Source of the DNA: Polaromonas sp. CG_9.7
Lineage (GTDB): Bacteria > Pseudomonadota > Gammaproteobacteria > Burkholderiales > Burkholderiaceae_C
Length of the DNA: 64,000 nt
Assembly (NCBI RefSeq): GCF_015752205.1
Contig: NZ_JADOVG010000004.1
Coordinates: forward strand, 186,001-250,000
Direction: 5' to 3'
How positions within the stretch are numbered: position 1 is the stretch's first letter; each line of letters opens with the position of its first letter. Shown here piece after piece: positions 8,905 to 18,284 of this stretch. The position numbers were made by a program, and so were the translations under genes. Below the pieces are notes generated by a model, which worked only from the letters and a program-made list of their open reading frames with translations, did not search any database and had not been told where the DNA came from.

Positions 8905-10455
8905 TCAAACCAGATGCAGCGGCTCCTGCAGCGCGCTCACCGGCAGCATGTAGCCGGTTTCAAGGAAGCGCGCATGCCACGACAGCGCTTCTTCGAGCAG
9001 GTGCGGCGTGTGCTTGCCCGAGGCGCCCGCGAGCGAGCGCTCGAAGTAGTCGCGCAGGGCGGGGCGGAAATCGGGATGCGCGCATTTTTCGATGATCAGC
9101 CGTGCCCGCTGTGTTGGCGACAGGCCGCGCAGGTCGGCCAGGCCTTGCTCGGTCACCATGATTTCCACGTCGTGCTCGGTGTGGTCCACATGCGAGACCA
9201 TCGGCACGATGCAGGAAATGGCGCCGTTCCTGGCGACCGACGGCGTCATGAAGAACGACAGATAGGCATTGCGCGCAAAGTCGCCCGAGCCGCCAATGCC
9301 GTTCATGATGCTTGACCCCATGATGTGCGTCGAGTTGACGTTGCCGTAAATGTCGGCCTCGATCATGGCGTTCATGGCGATCACGCCCAGGCGGCGCACC
9401 ACCTCGGGGTGGTTGCTGATTTCCTGCGGCCGCAGCACGATGCGCTGGCGGTAGAAGTCGATGTTCTGGTTGAAGTCGGCCAGCGCGTCGGGGCTGAACG
9501 ACAGCGCCGTGGCCGACGCCATTTTCAGCGTGCCCGAGCGCAGCATGTCCAGCATGCCGTCCTGCAGCACTTCGGTGTAGGCCGTCAGGTTCTTGAACGG
9601 GCCGTCGTCCAGGCCGGCCAGCACGGCGTTGGCGATGTTGCCCACCCCCGACTGCAAGGGCAGCAGTTCGGCCGGCAGGTGGCCAAGATTCACCTCCTGC
9701 TGCAGGAATTCGATGATATGCGCGGCAATGCGCTTCGAGTTTTCGTCGGGCGCGGCAAAGGCCGAATTGCGGTCGGGCTGGCGCGTCGGCACCACGGCCA
9801 CCACCTTGCTCAGGTCGCACGTCAGGTAGGCCTCGCCGATGCGCTCGCCCGGCTGGGTCAGCGGAATCGGCTGGCGGTGCGGCGGCAGGCGGGTGCCGTA
9901 GTAGATGTCGTGCATGCCTTCCAGGCCGGCGTTTTGCAGGCTGTTGACTTCCAGGATGATCTTGTCGGCCTGGTCCAGCCAGGTCTTGTTGTTGCCCACC
10001 GATGACGACGGAATCAGCCGGCCGTCAGGCAGGATGCCAGCAACTTCCACCACCGCCACGTCGAGCTTGCCCAGAAAGCCGAACCAGACGAACTGCGCCA
10101 CGTTGGACAGGTGCATGTCGGTGTACTGCATGTCGCCGGCGTTGATCTGGCGGCGGCAGGTCGGGTCCGACTGGTAGGGCAGGCGCATGTCGATGCCGTG
10201 GACCTTGGCCAGCGCGCCGTCGAGTTCGGGCGCGGTCGAGGCGCCGGTCCACAGGCCGATGCGGAATTCCTCGCCGGCGGCATGCAGCTTTTCGATGCGC
10301 CGGGCCAGCGCCTGCGGCACCGACTTGGGGTAGCCCGCGCCGGTGAAGCCGCTCATGCCGACATGGGCGCCCGCCGGAATCAAGGCGGCGGCCTCGTCGG
10401 CCGACATGATTTTTGCTCTCAGGACAGGGTTTTGCACACGATCGGCGAAAGACAT
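8905..10455 (-). CDS. Acetyl-CoA hydrolase/transferase family protein (succinate/acetate CoA-transferase, Cat1 type)
   Basis: A 516-residue class I CoA-transferase, probably moving CoA between succinate and acetate (or propionate). Signature segments include GFTGAGYPKSVP near residue 36, EADIYGNVNSTHIMGS with the catalytic Glu, and NGIGGSGDFARNAYLSFF. The FTxxxYPK and EADIYGNVNS blocks favour the Cat1/ScpC/AarC branch over plain acetyl-CoA hydrolases. A GGAG ribosome site lies 9 bases before the ATG. It is a single gene with a GGG-N4-CCC palindrome about 80 bases upstream. The exact acyl partner is inferred. Confidence 0.88.
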   Translation of the reverse strand: MSFADRVQNPVLRAKIMSADEAAALIPAGAHVGMSGFTGAGYPKSVPQALARRIEKLHAAGEEFRIGLWTGASTAPELDGALAKVHGIDMRLPYQSDPTCRRQINAGDMQYTDMHLSNVAQFVWFGFLGKLDVAVVEVAGILPDGRLIPSSSVGNNKTWLDQADKIILEVNSLQNAGLEGMHDIYYGTRLPPHRQPIPLTQPGERIGEAYLTCDLSKVVAVVPTRQPDRNSAFAAPDENSKRIAAHIIEFLQQEVNLGHLPAELLPLQSGVGNIANAVLAGLDDGPFKNLTAYTEVLQDGMLDMLRSGTLKMASATALSFSPDALADFNQNIDFYRQRIVLRPQEISNHPEVVRRLGVIAMNAMIEADIYGNVNSTHIMGSSIMNGIGGSGDFARNAYLSFFMTPSVARNGAISCIVPMVSHVDHTEHDVEIMVTEQGLADLRGLSPTQRARLIIEKCAHPDFRPALRDYFERSLAGASGKHTPHLLEEALSWHARFLETGYMLPVSALQEPLHLV

Positions 10456-10535
10456 GGGGAATCACTCCGGGTAAGGCCATGGCGCAGGAACGCGCCGGAA
10501 CTGCCGGAATTTTATCAGTCGATGCGATTTTGATT

Positions 10536-10547
10536 AGGGTAAACCCT
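10536..10547. promoter_or_regulatory. GGG-N4-CCC palindrome upstream of CoA-transferase gene
   Basis: AGGGTAAACCCT, 81-92 bases upstream of the CoA-transferase start. Similar palindromes lie at 38204-38215 and 18974-18986, each upstream of a start codon. Possible operator; the regulator is unknown. Confidence 0.35.
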
Positions 10548-10608
10548 TTGTTTAGGGCTACGCCATACGCCACAGACGGAATATTTTGGCCAGCGCTGCA
10601 GAAGCGAC

Positions 10609-10672
10609 AAATTACTCATTTATTCATAGCTGAAAAGTCTTTCTCAGCCTGCGGCGGCACCGGTTTTTAGCA
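10609..10672 (+). repeat. Possible degenerate TTGCTAY/ATAGCT repeat
   Basis: TTACTCATTTATTCATAGCT followed by CTCAGCCTGCGGCGGC and TTTTTAGC. It resembles the dispersed repeat but with a changed first box. It abuts the thioesterase stop codon. Confidence 0.35.
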
Positions 10673-11095
10673 TTATTTCGACGCCAGTACCGCCATCGTG
10701 ATGCGTGACACGCAGGTCAGCGCGCCGGCGTCGTTGCGCAACTCGATCGCCCAGACCTGCGTGCTGCGGCCGATGTGCACCGGCCGGGCGATGCCGGTGA
10801 CCCAGCCGCTGGTCGTTCCCTTGAGGTGGTTGGCGTTGATGTCCAGCCCCACCACGCGCTCGCCGGGCGGTGCGCAATACGCTGCGCCGCACGAGCCCAG
10901 GGTTTCGGCCAGCACCACCGACACGCCGCCATGCAGCAGGCCGTAGGGCTGGATGGTGCGTGCATCGACTGGCACGCGGGCGCGAATGAAATCGTCGCCG
11001 ACTTCGAGGAACTCGATGCCCAGGTGGTGGACGGCGGTGCCGGTGTTTGACGCGGTCAGCAATTCAACAGAGATGGGTCGCTTCCAGATGTGCAT
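10673..11095 (-). CDS. Hotdog-fold thioesterase (PaaI/YdiI-like)
   Basis: A 140-residue acyl-CoA thioesterase of the hotdog superfamily. The signature YGLLHGGVSVVLAETLGS sits at residues 51-68, with the HGG loop and catalytic Glu64 as in YdiI/EntH-type hydrolases of 1,4-dihydroxy-2-naphthoyl-CoA or related thioesters. The remainder (VVGLDINANHLKG, C-terminal strand) fits the fold. It is divergent from the AsmA-like gene. The family is clear; the natural substrate cannot be read from the sequence, and a menaquinone role would need other men genes, none of which are here. Confidence 0.85.
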   Translation of the reverse strand: MHIWKRPISVELLTASNTGTAVHHLGIEFLEVGDDFIRARVPVDARTIQPYGLLHGGVSVVLAETLGSCGAAYCAPPGERVVGLDINANHLKGTTSGWVTGIARPVHIGRSTQVWAIELRNDAGALTCVSRITMAVLASK

Positions 11096-11202
11096 GGGAT
11101 GTCCGGGACGGTAAGAAAACCTTGACTATACGGCGGGCGCCTACAGCCAATGGGCGGTTTGCCGTGCTGGCTGTCGGGTTTGGGGGCGATACGCTGAACA
11201 CC

Positions 11203-12537
11203 ATGTCCACCACTACCGCACCCCCCGTGAAAAAGCCGATGACGCGCACGCGCAAATGGCTGATCGGCGGCGCTGTGGCTGCGGGCGCAGTGCTGATGCT
11301 GGCCGCGGGAGTCATCAGCCTGGTGCCTTCGGACGCGGAACTGGCGCAGCGGGCAGCGGCCGAACTGGAAACCGCGCTCGGGGTTCCGGTCAGCATCGGC
11401 CGGCTGCATTGGCAACTGCTGCCCTTGCCCCGCGTGGTGATTGAAAAGCTGGCCACCGGCCAGCCCCAGCCGGTGCAAATCGACATGATCACCGCCGACC
11501 TGAACACGTCGGCGCTGTGGCAACGCCGGCTGCAGGTGGACCGCGCCGTGGTGCAAGGCGCGGTCGTGCCGCAGCTTTCCCTGCGTGGACTGGGCAGCCC
11601 GTCTGCCACAGCCAGGCCGGCGTCGTCCATGCCCTTCAGACTGGACGCCTTGCCGCTGGCACGCCTCGAAGTGCGCGCGTTGACCTGGGTGTCGCGTTAC
11701 GGCAAGCGCCTGGTGTACGAAGGCGAAGCCGATTTCGACGCCGGCTGGCGGCCGCGCACAGCCGGGGTGCGCCGGCCGGACGCCCAAACACCTGCCGAGG
11801 CGACTTTGGCGCGCCAGGGTCAGGAAGACCGCTGGGCTGTCAACGCGAGTGTGGGCGGCGGCACGGCAAGTGGCGAACTGCAGTTGCAGCTTGACGACCA
11901 GGGCGGGCTGCGACTGAACGGAAAGCTGCAGCCGCGCAACATCGATCTGGTCAGCACATTGCAGGCTTTCGAACGGCGCTCGGTCATTGCCGCAAAGGTA
12001 TCGGGCGAAACGGTGCTGTCGGCCCAGGGCAGCAGCCCGGGTGAACTGGCGTGGTCCCTGCACACCACGACGAATTTCAGCACCGGCCGCGCCTCATTGC
12101 TGCGCTTTGACCTGGACAAGGCGGTTCGCAGTGTGGGCAAGGAGCATGCGGGCAGCACCCCGCTTGACAGCGTCACCGGGCAGTTCGACACGCAAAACAC
12201 GCCGCAGGGCATGGTCGTCACCTTGAGCCGGCTCCAGGCCCGCTCCGGCGTGCTCAGCGCATCAGGCCGGGCGCAGGTGGCGAAACGGCAGATCAACGCC
12301 GAACTGGCGGTGGACCTGGTGGATGGCGTGGTGGGCGTGCCGCTGACCCTCAGTGGTCCGGTGGACAAGGTCCAGGTGTCGGTGCCGGCCAGTGCCCTGG
12401 CGGGTGCCGCCGCAGGAACTGCCGTGCTGCCCGGCATTGGCACGGCCATTGGCGCGCGCATCGGCGCGGCCATCGGCCGGATACTGGGCGCGGAGCCGGC
12501 GGACAGGCCGCGTCGCCTGGCGCCTGTCGAAAAGTAG
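11203..12537 (+). CDS. AsmA-like outer-membrane homeostasis protein
   Basis: A 444-residue protein with a cytoplasmic Lys/Arg-rich start, one TM segment at about 19-40, and a periplasmic body with the AsmA pattern (LVPSDAELAQRAAAELETALGVPVSIGRLHWQ). A Gly/Ala-rich hydrophobic tail (about 405-430) has the short glycine-zipper look of AsmA-family C-termini. Family members are implicated in lipid transport or outer-membrane assembly. The start at 11203 is preferred; upstream in-frame codons overlap the divergent thioesterase gene. Annotation at family level only. Confidence 0.7.
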   Translation: MSTTTAPPVKKPMTRTRKWLIGGAVAAGAVLMLAAGVISLVPSDAELAQRAAAELETALGVPVSIGRLHWQLLPLPRVVIEKLATGQPQPVQIDMITADLNTSALWQRRLQVDRAVVQGAVVPQLSLRGLGSPSATARPASSMPFRLDALPLARLEVRALTWVSRYGKRLVYEGEADFDAGWRPRTAGVRRPDAQTPAEATLARQGQEDRWAVNASVGGGTASGELQLQLDDQGGLRLNGKLQPRNIDLVSTLQAFERRSVIAAKVSGETVLSAQGSSPGELAWSLHTTTNFSTGRASLLRFDLDKAVRSVGKEHAGSTPLDSVTGQFDTQNTPQGMVVTLSRLQARSGVLSASGRAQVAKRQINAELAVDLVDGVVGVPLTLSGPVDKVQVSVPASALAGAAAGTAVLPGIGTAIGARIGAAIGRILGAEPADRPRRLAPVEK

Positions 12538-12677
12538 TTCCTGCGCTAGCGGGAGCCCGGTGGCAGCCCAGCGACGTCGCCGGCCCTGAAGGGCGTGAAG
12601 GGCCTGAAAACGGCATTTTTGGGTGCGTTTCTGCTAAGCTTCACAATTCCTTTCCCTCCTATCCCACGCACGCGACC

Positions 12678-13049
12678 ATGTCACAAGCCCAGAACGCCAT
12701 CCATCCTACCGCGCTGGAGCACGCGCTGGACCAGAACGAGGCCATTCAGGAAGCCGTCGAACAGTCGGCCGCCGAACTGTGCGTCGTCAATGCGGTGCTG
12801 ACACAGGAAGTCCCGGCGCACCTGCAAACCGGCGAAGTCGCCCAGGCCATCGAGCGCACCGAGGAACTTGAAAACCGCATCCAGCAGTCGGCTGACGATT
12901 TGGCGCAGGTCAACCTGGCGCTGAAGGAGGAAATCAGGCTGCGCGCCGAACTGGAGGATCAACTGGCTTGTGCCCAGGCAGCGCTTGACCAGACGCAGGG
13001 CCAATTCAAGGCCAAACACCGTCCGGGCCAGGGCTCGGCTGCCCGCTAG
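12678..13049 (+). CDS. Small coiled-coil protein of unknown function
   Basis: A 123-residue, acidic, almost wholly helical protein. Residues 12-110 show heptad-like Ala/Leu/Glu/Gln spacing and two related segments (IQEAVEQSAAELCVVNAVL and IQQSADDLAQVNLALKEEI), suggesting an internal duplication. There is no signal peptide or membrane segment and no known domain was recognised. The ribosome site is poor. The 3' gap holds a dispersed repeat, and the neighbouring permease gene is convergent. Possibly a cytoplasmic adaptor or structural protein; not assigned. Confidence 0.6.
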   Translation: MSQAQNAIHPTALEHALDQNEAIQEAVEQSAAELCVVNAVLTQEVPAHLQTGEVAQAIERTEELENRIQQSADDLAQVNLALKEEIRLRAELEDQLACAQAALDQTQGQFKAKHRPGQGSAAR

Positions 13050-13098
13050 AACGCAACCCGGTTTCACCGGCAAATGCGGCCTGCGGGAACCGTCACAA

Positions 13099-13160
13099 TT
13101 TTGCTACGGTATTCATAGCTGTTTGTGCATATCCAGCTTGCGCAAAAGCCTTTTTCAACA
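13099..13160 (+). repeat. Dispersed TTGCTAY/ATAGCT repeat, copy 4
   Basis: TTTTGCTACGGTATTCATAGC, then CCAGCTTGCGCAAAAGCC and a T run. It is one of the best-preserved copies and defines the consensus. It sits between convergent genes. Confidence 0.8.
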
Positions 13161-13219
13161 GTATAAATGGCGTTATTCGCCGGTGCTGACCCGCGCCAAT
13201 CCGGAGCCGTCTGCCGGGG

Positions 13220-14506
13220 CTATTTCCTGCGGTCCAGCAGCGCGTAAAGCAGGATCGCGCCAAAGGTCGCGGTGCCAATGCCGCCCAGCGCAAACTGGCC
13301 AAACTTCAGCGTGAAGTCGCCGGTGCCCAGCACCAGCGTGATGGCAGCGACCAGCAGGTTCTTGTTGTCCGAAAAATCGACCTGGTTCACCACCCAGATC
13401 CGGGCGCCGGCCACGGCGATCAGGCCGAACACGACGATGCTCACGCCGCCCATCACCGGCAGCGGAATCGCCTGGATCAGTGCGCCGAACTTGGGGCTGA
13501 AGCCCAGCAACAGGGCAATCAGCGCCGCAAAGACGAACACCGCCGTCGAGTAGATCCGGGTGGCTGCCATCACGCCGATGTTTTCGGCATAGGTGGTCAC
13601 ACCGGTGCCGCCCGCGCTGCCTGACACCATGGTGGCAATGCCGTCGCCGATGAAGGCGCGGCCCATGTACACGTCCAGGTTCTTGCCGGTCATGGCCGTC
13701 ACCGCCTTGATGTGGCCCAGGTTTTCGGCCACCAGAATCACCACCACCGGAACGATCAGCAGCATGGCATTGGCGCTGAACACCGGCGCGGCAAAGCCCG
13801 GCAGGCCGAACCAGTCGGCATTGGCGATGCCCGACAGGGCGATGGGCTTGCCCAGGCCCATGCCGTTGGTCAGCAGCGCATAGATCAGCGACGACATGAT
13901 CAGGCCAATCAGGATCAGCAAGCGCTGCAGCATGCCACGCGCCATCACCGCCACCAGCGCCACGCTGACGAAGGTGACCACCTGCATCCACGAATCGAAG
14001 TTGCTGGCTGCCATGTTCTTGATCGGGATGCTCGCCAGGTTCAGCCCAATCACCGCCACCACCGCGCCGGTGACGACGGGCGGCATGAGCCGCTCGATCC
14101 AGCGCGTGCCCACCAGCTGCACCAGCGCGCCAATGCCCGCATACACCGCGCCGCAGGCGATGATGCCGCCCAGCGCCACGCCGATGTTGGCGTTCGGCCC
14201 GTTGCCGGCGTAACCCGTGGCTGCAATCACCACGCCGATGAAGGCAAAGCTCGACCCGAGGTAGCTGGGCACCTTGCCGTTGGTGATGACGAAAAAGATC
14301 AGCGTGCCGATGCCGCTCATCAGGATGGCGATGTTCGGGTCAAACCCCATCAGCAGCGGCGCCAGCACGGTCGAGCCGAACATGGCAATGACGTGCTGCA
14401 CGCCCATCAGCGCCGTCTGCGGCCAGGGCAGCCGTTCGTCGGGCCCGATGACGCCGCCTTGCCCCAGCACCGCGCTGCTTTTTTCCGTCCAGTCCAGCAT
14501 GCCCAT
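13220..14506 (-). CDS. Uracil-xanthine permease family transporter (NCS2; UraA/RutG type)
   Basis: A 428-residue inner-membrane nucleobase:cation symporter with about 12-14 hydrophobic segments. Diagnostic parts are QHVIAMFGSTVLAPLLMG near residue 37 and the VAENLGHIKAV motif around 258-268 that carries the conserved substrate-binding Glu. The SAGGTGVTTYAENIGVM segment follows. The sequence pattern fits the uracil branch better than the xanthine or urate branches. A GGGAG ribosome site precedes the ATG. It is a single gene, physically apart from the purine locus at 42-51 kb. Confidence 0.9.
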   Translation of the reverse strand: MGMLDWTEKSSAVLGQGGVIGPDERLPWPQTALMGVQHVIAMFGSTVLAPLLMGFDPNIAILMSGIGTLIFFVITNGKVPSYLGSSFAFIGVVIAATGYAGNGPNANIGVALGGIIACGAVYAGIGALVQLVGTRWIERLMPPVVTGAVVAVIGLNLASIPIKNMAASNFDSWMQVVTFVSVALVAVMARGMLQRLLILIGLIMSSLIYALLTNGMGLGKPIALSGIANADWFGLPGFAAPVFSANAMLLIVPVVVILVAENLGHIKAVTAMTGKNLDVYMGRAFIGDGIATMVSGSAGGTGVTTYAENIGVMAATRIYSTAVFVFAALIALLLGFSPKFGALIQAIPLPVMGGVSIVVFGLIAVAGARIWVVNQVDFSDNKNLLVAAITLVLGTGDFTLKFGQFALGGIGTATFGAILLYALLDRRK

Positions 14507-14766
14507 TGATTGCTCCCGTTTGTAAGTGGGGCAATGCTAAAGGCAATTTGCCACGCTTCGCGCTACCGGACAAGTGCAGGGCGAAGAAACCGGCGGACGT
14601 GCGCCAGCATGCGCGCATTCAAGACGCCAGGTTCAGGCGGTGGAGGGCATGGAAATGCCATGTCGCGTACAAGCCTGCCAACGTCCAGTTGACGCACCCT
14701 GAAAGGTTGACAAACGTTGACCTTGCACAGAGTTGCAAAACCATTCAACTGCTACGCTCGCAGGCT

Positions 14767-16011
14767 ATGAAACCTCTCGTCAAATGGGGCGTCGCTGCCT
14801 TGCTGGTTCTGGCTGTGGCTGGCGCAGCGCTGTTGGTCAGCCGGCGCGGCACACCCGTGCAGCTGGTGCCTGTGGCGCGTACCGGCATCGTGCAGTCGGT
14901 GGTTGCCACCGGACGGCTGAATGCGCCGGCGCGCCTGGACATTGGGGCTGAAGTGACCGCCACGGTGCTGGAAGTGCGCGTGCGCGAAGGCGACCGCGTC
15001 AAGGCGGGCGACGTGTTGTTGCGCCTGTCGGATGCCGAAGCCCGCGCGGCATTGCAGCAGGCCAGGGCTTCTCTGCTGGAAGCACGCGGCCGCGCCACCC
15101 AGCAGGCCACGGTCGCCGCGCCGGTCGCCAGCCAGGCGGTGGTGCAGGCCGAAGCGGCATTCACCGCCGCCGGGCGCGAACACCAGCGCGCACGCGATCT
15201 GGTGGCGCAGGGTTTCTTTTCGCAGCAAAAGCTCGACGACGCCCGGCGCGCGCTGGACACGGCCCAAAGCGCGTTGCAATCGGCGCGGGTGCAGGCACAG
15301 GCCAACCAGCCCAACGGCATCGAGCGCACCCTGGCCGCGTCGCGCATCGACCAGGCGCTGGCGGCGGTCGGCGTGGCCGAGGCGCGGCTGGCACGGCTGC
15401 GCATCACCAGCCCGGTCGATGCAATCGTGCTGACGCGCAGCGCCGAGCCCGGCTCCATGGCGCAGCCCGGCCATGTATTGCTCACGCTGGCCGCGCAGGG
15501 CGGCACCCGCATCGACGCCAATGTCGATGAAAAAAACCTGCGCCTCATCACACTGGGCATGGCCGCCAGGGCGGTGGCCGACGCCTATCCCGGCCAGTCC
15601 TTCGACGCGCAGCTCAACTACATTGCCCCGGCCATCGATCCGCAGCGCGGCACGGTCGAAGTGCGTCTGGCCGTGCCGAATGCACCGGCGTTTTTGCGGC
15701 CCGACATGACGGTGTCTGTCGAAATGGTCGGCGGCGTGAAACAAGATGCGCTGGTGCTGCCCTCAGGCGCCGTGCGCGACGCCGACCGCGAAGCGCCCTG
15801 GGTGCTGGCACTGCAGGACGGCATGGCGGTGCGCCTGCCGGTCAAGCTGGGCCTGCGCGGCATCGGTTCGGTGGAAATCACCGAAGGATTGAAAGAAGGC
15901 GACGCGGTCATTGCGCAGACCGAAAAAGCCGTTGCCGGCGACCGCGTGCGGCCCGGCCCGGTGGCCGCGCCGGTCAAGGGCATGGAAACGCCTTCCTTCA
16001 TTTCACGTTAA
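14767..16011 (+). CDS. Periplasmic adaptor (HlyD/MacA-type) of an ABC exporter
   Basis: A 414-residue membrane-fusion protein. The N-terminal signal-anchor (about 5-24) is followed by the first half of the barrel-sandwich/lipoyl domain (GAEVTATVLEVRVREGDRVKAGDVLLRL). A long Ala/Gln-rich alpha-hairpin spans about 85-190, then the second lipoyl half (LRITSPVDAIVLTRS), a beta-barrel and a membrane-proximal domain. It lies 16 bases upstream of the permease gene and is surely co-transcribed with it. The matching ATPase is at 19174. Together they look like a MacAB/DevBCA-like exporter; the substrate is unknown. Confidence 0.88.
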   Translation: MKPLVKWGVAALLVLAVAGAALLVSRRGTPVQLVPVARTGIVQSVVATGRLNAPARLDIGAEVTATVLEVRVREGDRVKAGDVLLRLSDAEARAALQQARASLLEARGRATQQATVAAPVASQAVVQAEAAFTAAGREHQRARDLVAQGFFSQQKLDDARRALDTAQSALQSARVQAQANQPNGIERTLAASRIDQALAAVGVAEARLARLRITSPVDAIVLTRSAEPGSMAQPGHVLLTLAAQGGTRIDANVDEKNLRLITLGMAARAVADAYPGQSFDAQLNYIAPAIDPQRGTVEVRLAVPNAPAFLRPDMTVSVEMVGGVKQDALVLPSGAVRDADREAPWVLALQDGMAVRLPVKLGLRGIGSVEITEGLKEGDAVIAQTEKAVAGDRVRPGPVAAPVKGMETPSFISR

Positions 16012-16027
16012 GTCGCAAACGTCAACC

Positions 16028-17293
16028 ATGGCCACTGCCCGACACCGCCCCGCCCTGAGTTCCTGGACCCGCTGGATGCCGTTCGAGCTGCTGGTGGCGC
16101 TGCGCTTTTTGCGCGAAGGGCGCATGCAAAGCGTGCTGATCCTGGCCGGGGTGACCGGCGGCGTCGCGGTCATCATTTTTTTGACCCAGTTGATCAACCA
16201 GCTGCAATCGACCATCATTGACCGCGTATTGGGCTCGCAGGCGCATGTGGTGATTCGCCCGCTGGAAGAAGTCACGCAGCGCGTGCTCGCACCCAGCGCC
16301 GACCGCGCCGTGGCCGCCGTGGTGCAGCCGCGCGACCAGCGTTTGCGCTCGGTCGACCAGTGGGAGCGCATGGCCGGCCTGGCCGCCGCCACACCCGGCG
16401 TGCTGGCCGTGTCGCCGGTGGTCAGCGGCCCGGCCTTTGCGTCACGCGGCAACAGCAACAAAAGCGTGGCGCTGCTCGGCGTGCAGCCTGACGCCTACCG
16501 CCGCGTGGTGAAGATGGACAACTACATGACGCGTGGCCGCTTCGATGTGACCGGCAGCAACACGCTGATCGGCGTTGACCTGGCCAGCGACCTGGGCGTC
16601 ACCGTCGGCGACAAGCTGCGCGTGACCAGCGCCGGCGGCCGCAGCGAAACGCTGGACATCACCGGCCTCTTTGACATGGGCAACCGCGACTTGAACCGGC
16701 GCTGGGTGTTCGTCACCCTGAAGCTGGGGCAGACGCTGCTGGACTTGCCCGGCGGCGTGTCGAACATCGATGTCACGGTGAAAGACCTGTTCGGCGCCAA
16801 CCAGGTGGCCGATGCCTTGCGCGCCCAGACCGGCCTGACGGTGGACAGCTGGATGCAGACCAATTCAGGGCTTTTGAACGCCTTGTCGAACCAGACGGTG
16901 TCCAACAACCTGATCCGCAGCTTTGTCATCATCATCGTGGCGCTCGGCATTTCCAGCGTGCTGGTGGTCAGCGTGGTGCAAAAGCAGCGTGAAATCGGCA
17001 TCCTGCGGGCCATGGGCACGGGACGGCGGCGCATCATGACGGTGTTCTTGCTGCAGGGCGGGCTGGTCGGGCTGGCCGGCTCGGTGCTGGGGTCGGCCCT
17101 GGCCTTCGGCCTGCTGGTGGTGTTTTCGCACGTCTTCAAAAGCCCCGACGGCGGCTCGCTGTTTTCGCCGCAGCTCGACCCGATGCTGGTGCTGCTGGCG
17201 TCGGTGGTGGCCTGCGGGGTGGGACTGGCGGCGGCGGCGATTCCGGCCAGAAGTGCAGCGCGGATGGACCCGGTACAGGCGATCCGGGCATGA
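16028..17293 (+). CDS. FtsX/MacB-type ABC transporter permease
   Basis: A 421-residue permease without its own nucleotide-binding domain. One TM follows the N-terminal amphipathic segment (about 32-52). A large periplasmic MacB-core domain (about 55-290) follows, then three C-terminal TMs containing VVQKQREIGILRAMGTGRRR, the conserved coupling loop of the FtsX/LolC/MacB class. It begins 16 bases after the adaptor. The start at 16028 is chosen because the upstream in-frame region overlaps the adaptor in another frame. The ATPase is encoded separately. Confidence 0.9.
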   Translation: MATARHRPALSSWTRWMPFELLVALRFLREGRMQSVLILAGVTGGVAVIIFLTQLINQLQSTIIDRVLGSQAHVVIRPLEEVTQRVLAPSADRAVAAVVQPRDQRLRSVDQWERMAGLAAATPGVLAVSPVVSGPAFASRGNSNKSVALLGVQPDAYRRVVKMDNYMTRGRFDVTGSNTLIGVDLASDLGVTVGDKLRVTSAGGRSETLDITGLFDMGNRDLNRRWVFVTLKLGQTLLDLPGGVSNIDVTVKDLFGANQVADALRAQTGLTVDSWMQTNSGLLNALSNQTVSNNLIRSFVIIIVALGISSVLVVSVVQKQREIGILRAMGTGRRRIMTVFLLQGGLVGLAGSVLGSALAFGLLVVFSHVFKSPDGGSLFSPQLDPMLVLLASVVACGVGLAAAAIPARSAARMDPVQAIRA

Positions 17294-17494
17294 AAGTGCA
17301 AGCTGATGGGGCCTCGCCGACATTCACTGCAACTGCACCATTGGCGTGTTGCCGTTGCACCATGGGCTACCGGCCTTTGCCGCGCTGCAAAGTGCGACGC
17401 CAGCCGGCCTCCGCCTGATGCTGCGCAATACAGCCGCACAGCATGGCTGATGCCTGGACATCAATCCCAGCAAAACACCTACCTCCTGCACCCC

Positions 17495-18148
17495 ATGAAA
17501 CCCATCGTTGCCGTTTTCATCGCTGCCAGCCTGGGGCTGAACTCGTTTTTCGCTTACCGCCTGTGGTTTGCGCCGGACGCCGTCAACACCTCCCACACCA
17601 CGCAAGATCTGGTGGTCATGCAAACGCCCGGGGGACTCCTGGAGGTCAGCGCCATCACCGCAGAAGAGCGGTTTGACTCGACGACGGGCCACACTGTTCT
17701 TGGCGTTCCGGTTGGCAAGACCGTGGCCCAGATCAGGGTTCCGGCGGTTTATCGTTACCACATCCCCCTGGCCAGAGCTTGGGACTTCCGCATTTCGGGC
17801 CGCACGCTCATCGTCGTCGCACCCCCGGTTCGGCCTTCGCTGCCCGTGGCCATCGACACGGGAAAGCTGGCGTCTTTTTCAAGCGGCCTCTGGTCGCCCG
17901 TCACCGGAACGGCTGCCATCGAGGCGCTGCAACAGTCCATTACCCTCAGACTCGAAGAGAAAGCGGCGTCGCCACAGCATCTGCTGCTGCAACGCGAATC
18001 AGCCCGGCAAACGGTCAGTGAATTTGTCCAGAAGTGGGTCATCGACCAGCCGCGCTGGAAAGGTGCCAAGCCGCCCACGGTGCTTGTTTTCTTTGAAGAC
18101 GAGCCGCTGGGCCGCAAGGCCATTCCGCTTCTTTCAGAAGCACCCTGA
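17495..18148 (+). CDS. Membrane-anchored protein of unknown function
   Basis: The 217-residue product has an N-terminal signal-anchor (MKPIVAVFIAASLGLNSFFA) and a soluble, presumably periplasmic remainder. It contains a motif-rich central part (VLGVPVGKTVAQIRVPAVYRYHIPLA) and a helical C-terminal half. The layout is reminiscent of DUF4230-type proteins, but this is only an impression. It lies between the exporter permease and the exporter ATPase, so it could be an accessory exporter protein. The start at 17495 is set by the signal-anchor. Real gene; role unknown. Confidence 0.6.
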   Translation: MKPIVAVFIAASLGLNSFFAYRLWFAPDAVNTSHTTQDLVVMQTPGGLLEVSAITAEERFDSTTGHTVLGVPVGKTVAQIRVPAVYRYHIPLARAWDFRISGRTLIVVAPPVRPSLPVAIDTGKLASFSSGLWSPVTGTAAIEALQQSITLRLEEKAASPQHLLLQRESARQTVSEFVQKWVIDQPRWKGAKPPTVLVFFEDEPLGRKAIPLLSEAP

Positions 18149-18284
18149 TGACGTGCATGGCGCCTTGTCAGGGACTTTGCAACAGCGCAGGAAAGAGATC
18201 GATTCGGCGATATTCCTGTCCGGCGCGATCATTGCCTGCGCCACAAGGCACTGGCGCTGAAGTTTTCCAGGGGGCTCGCCGTTG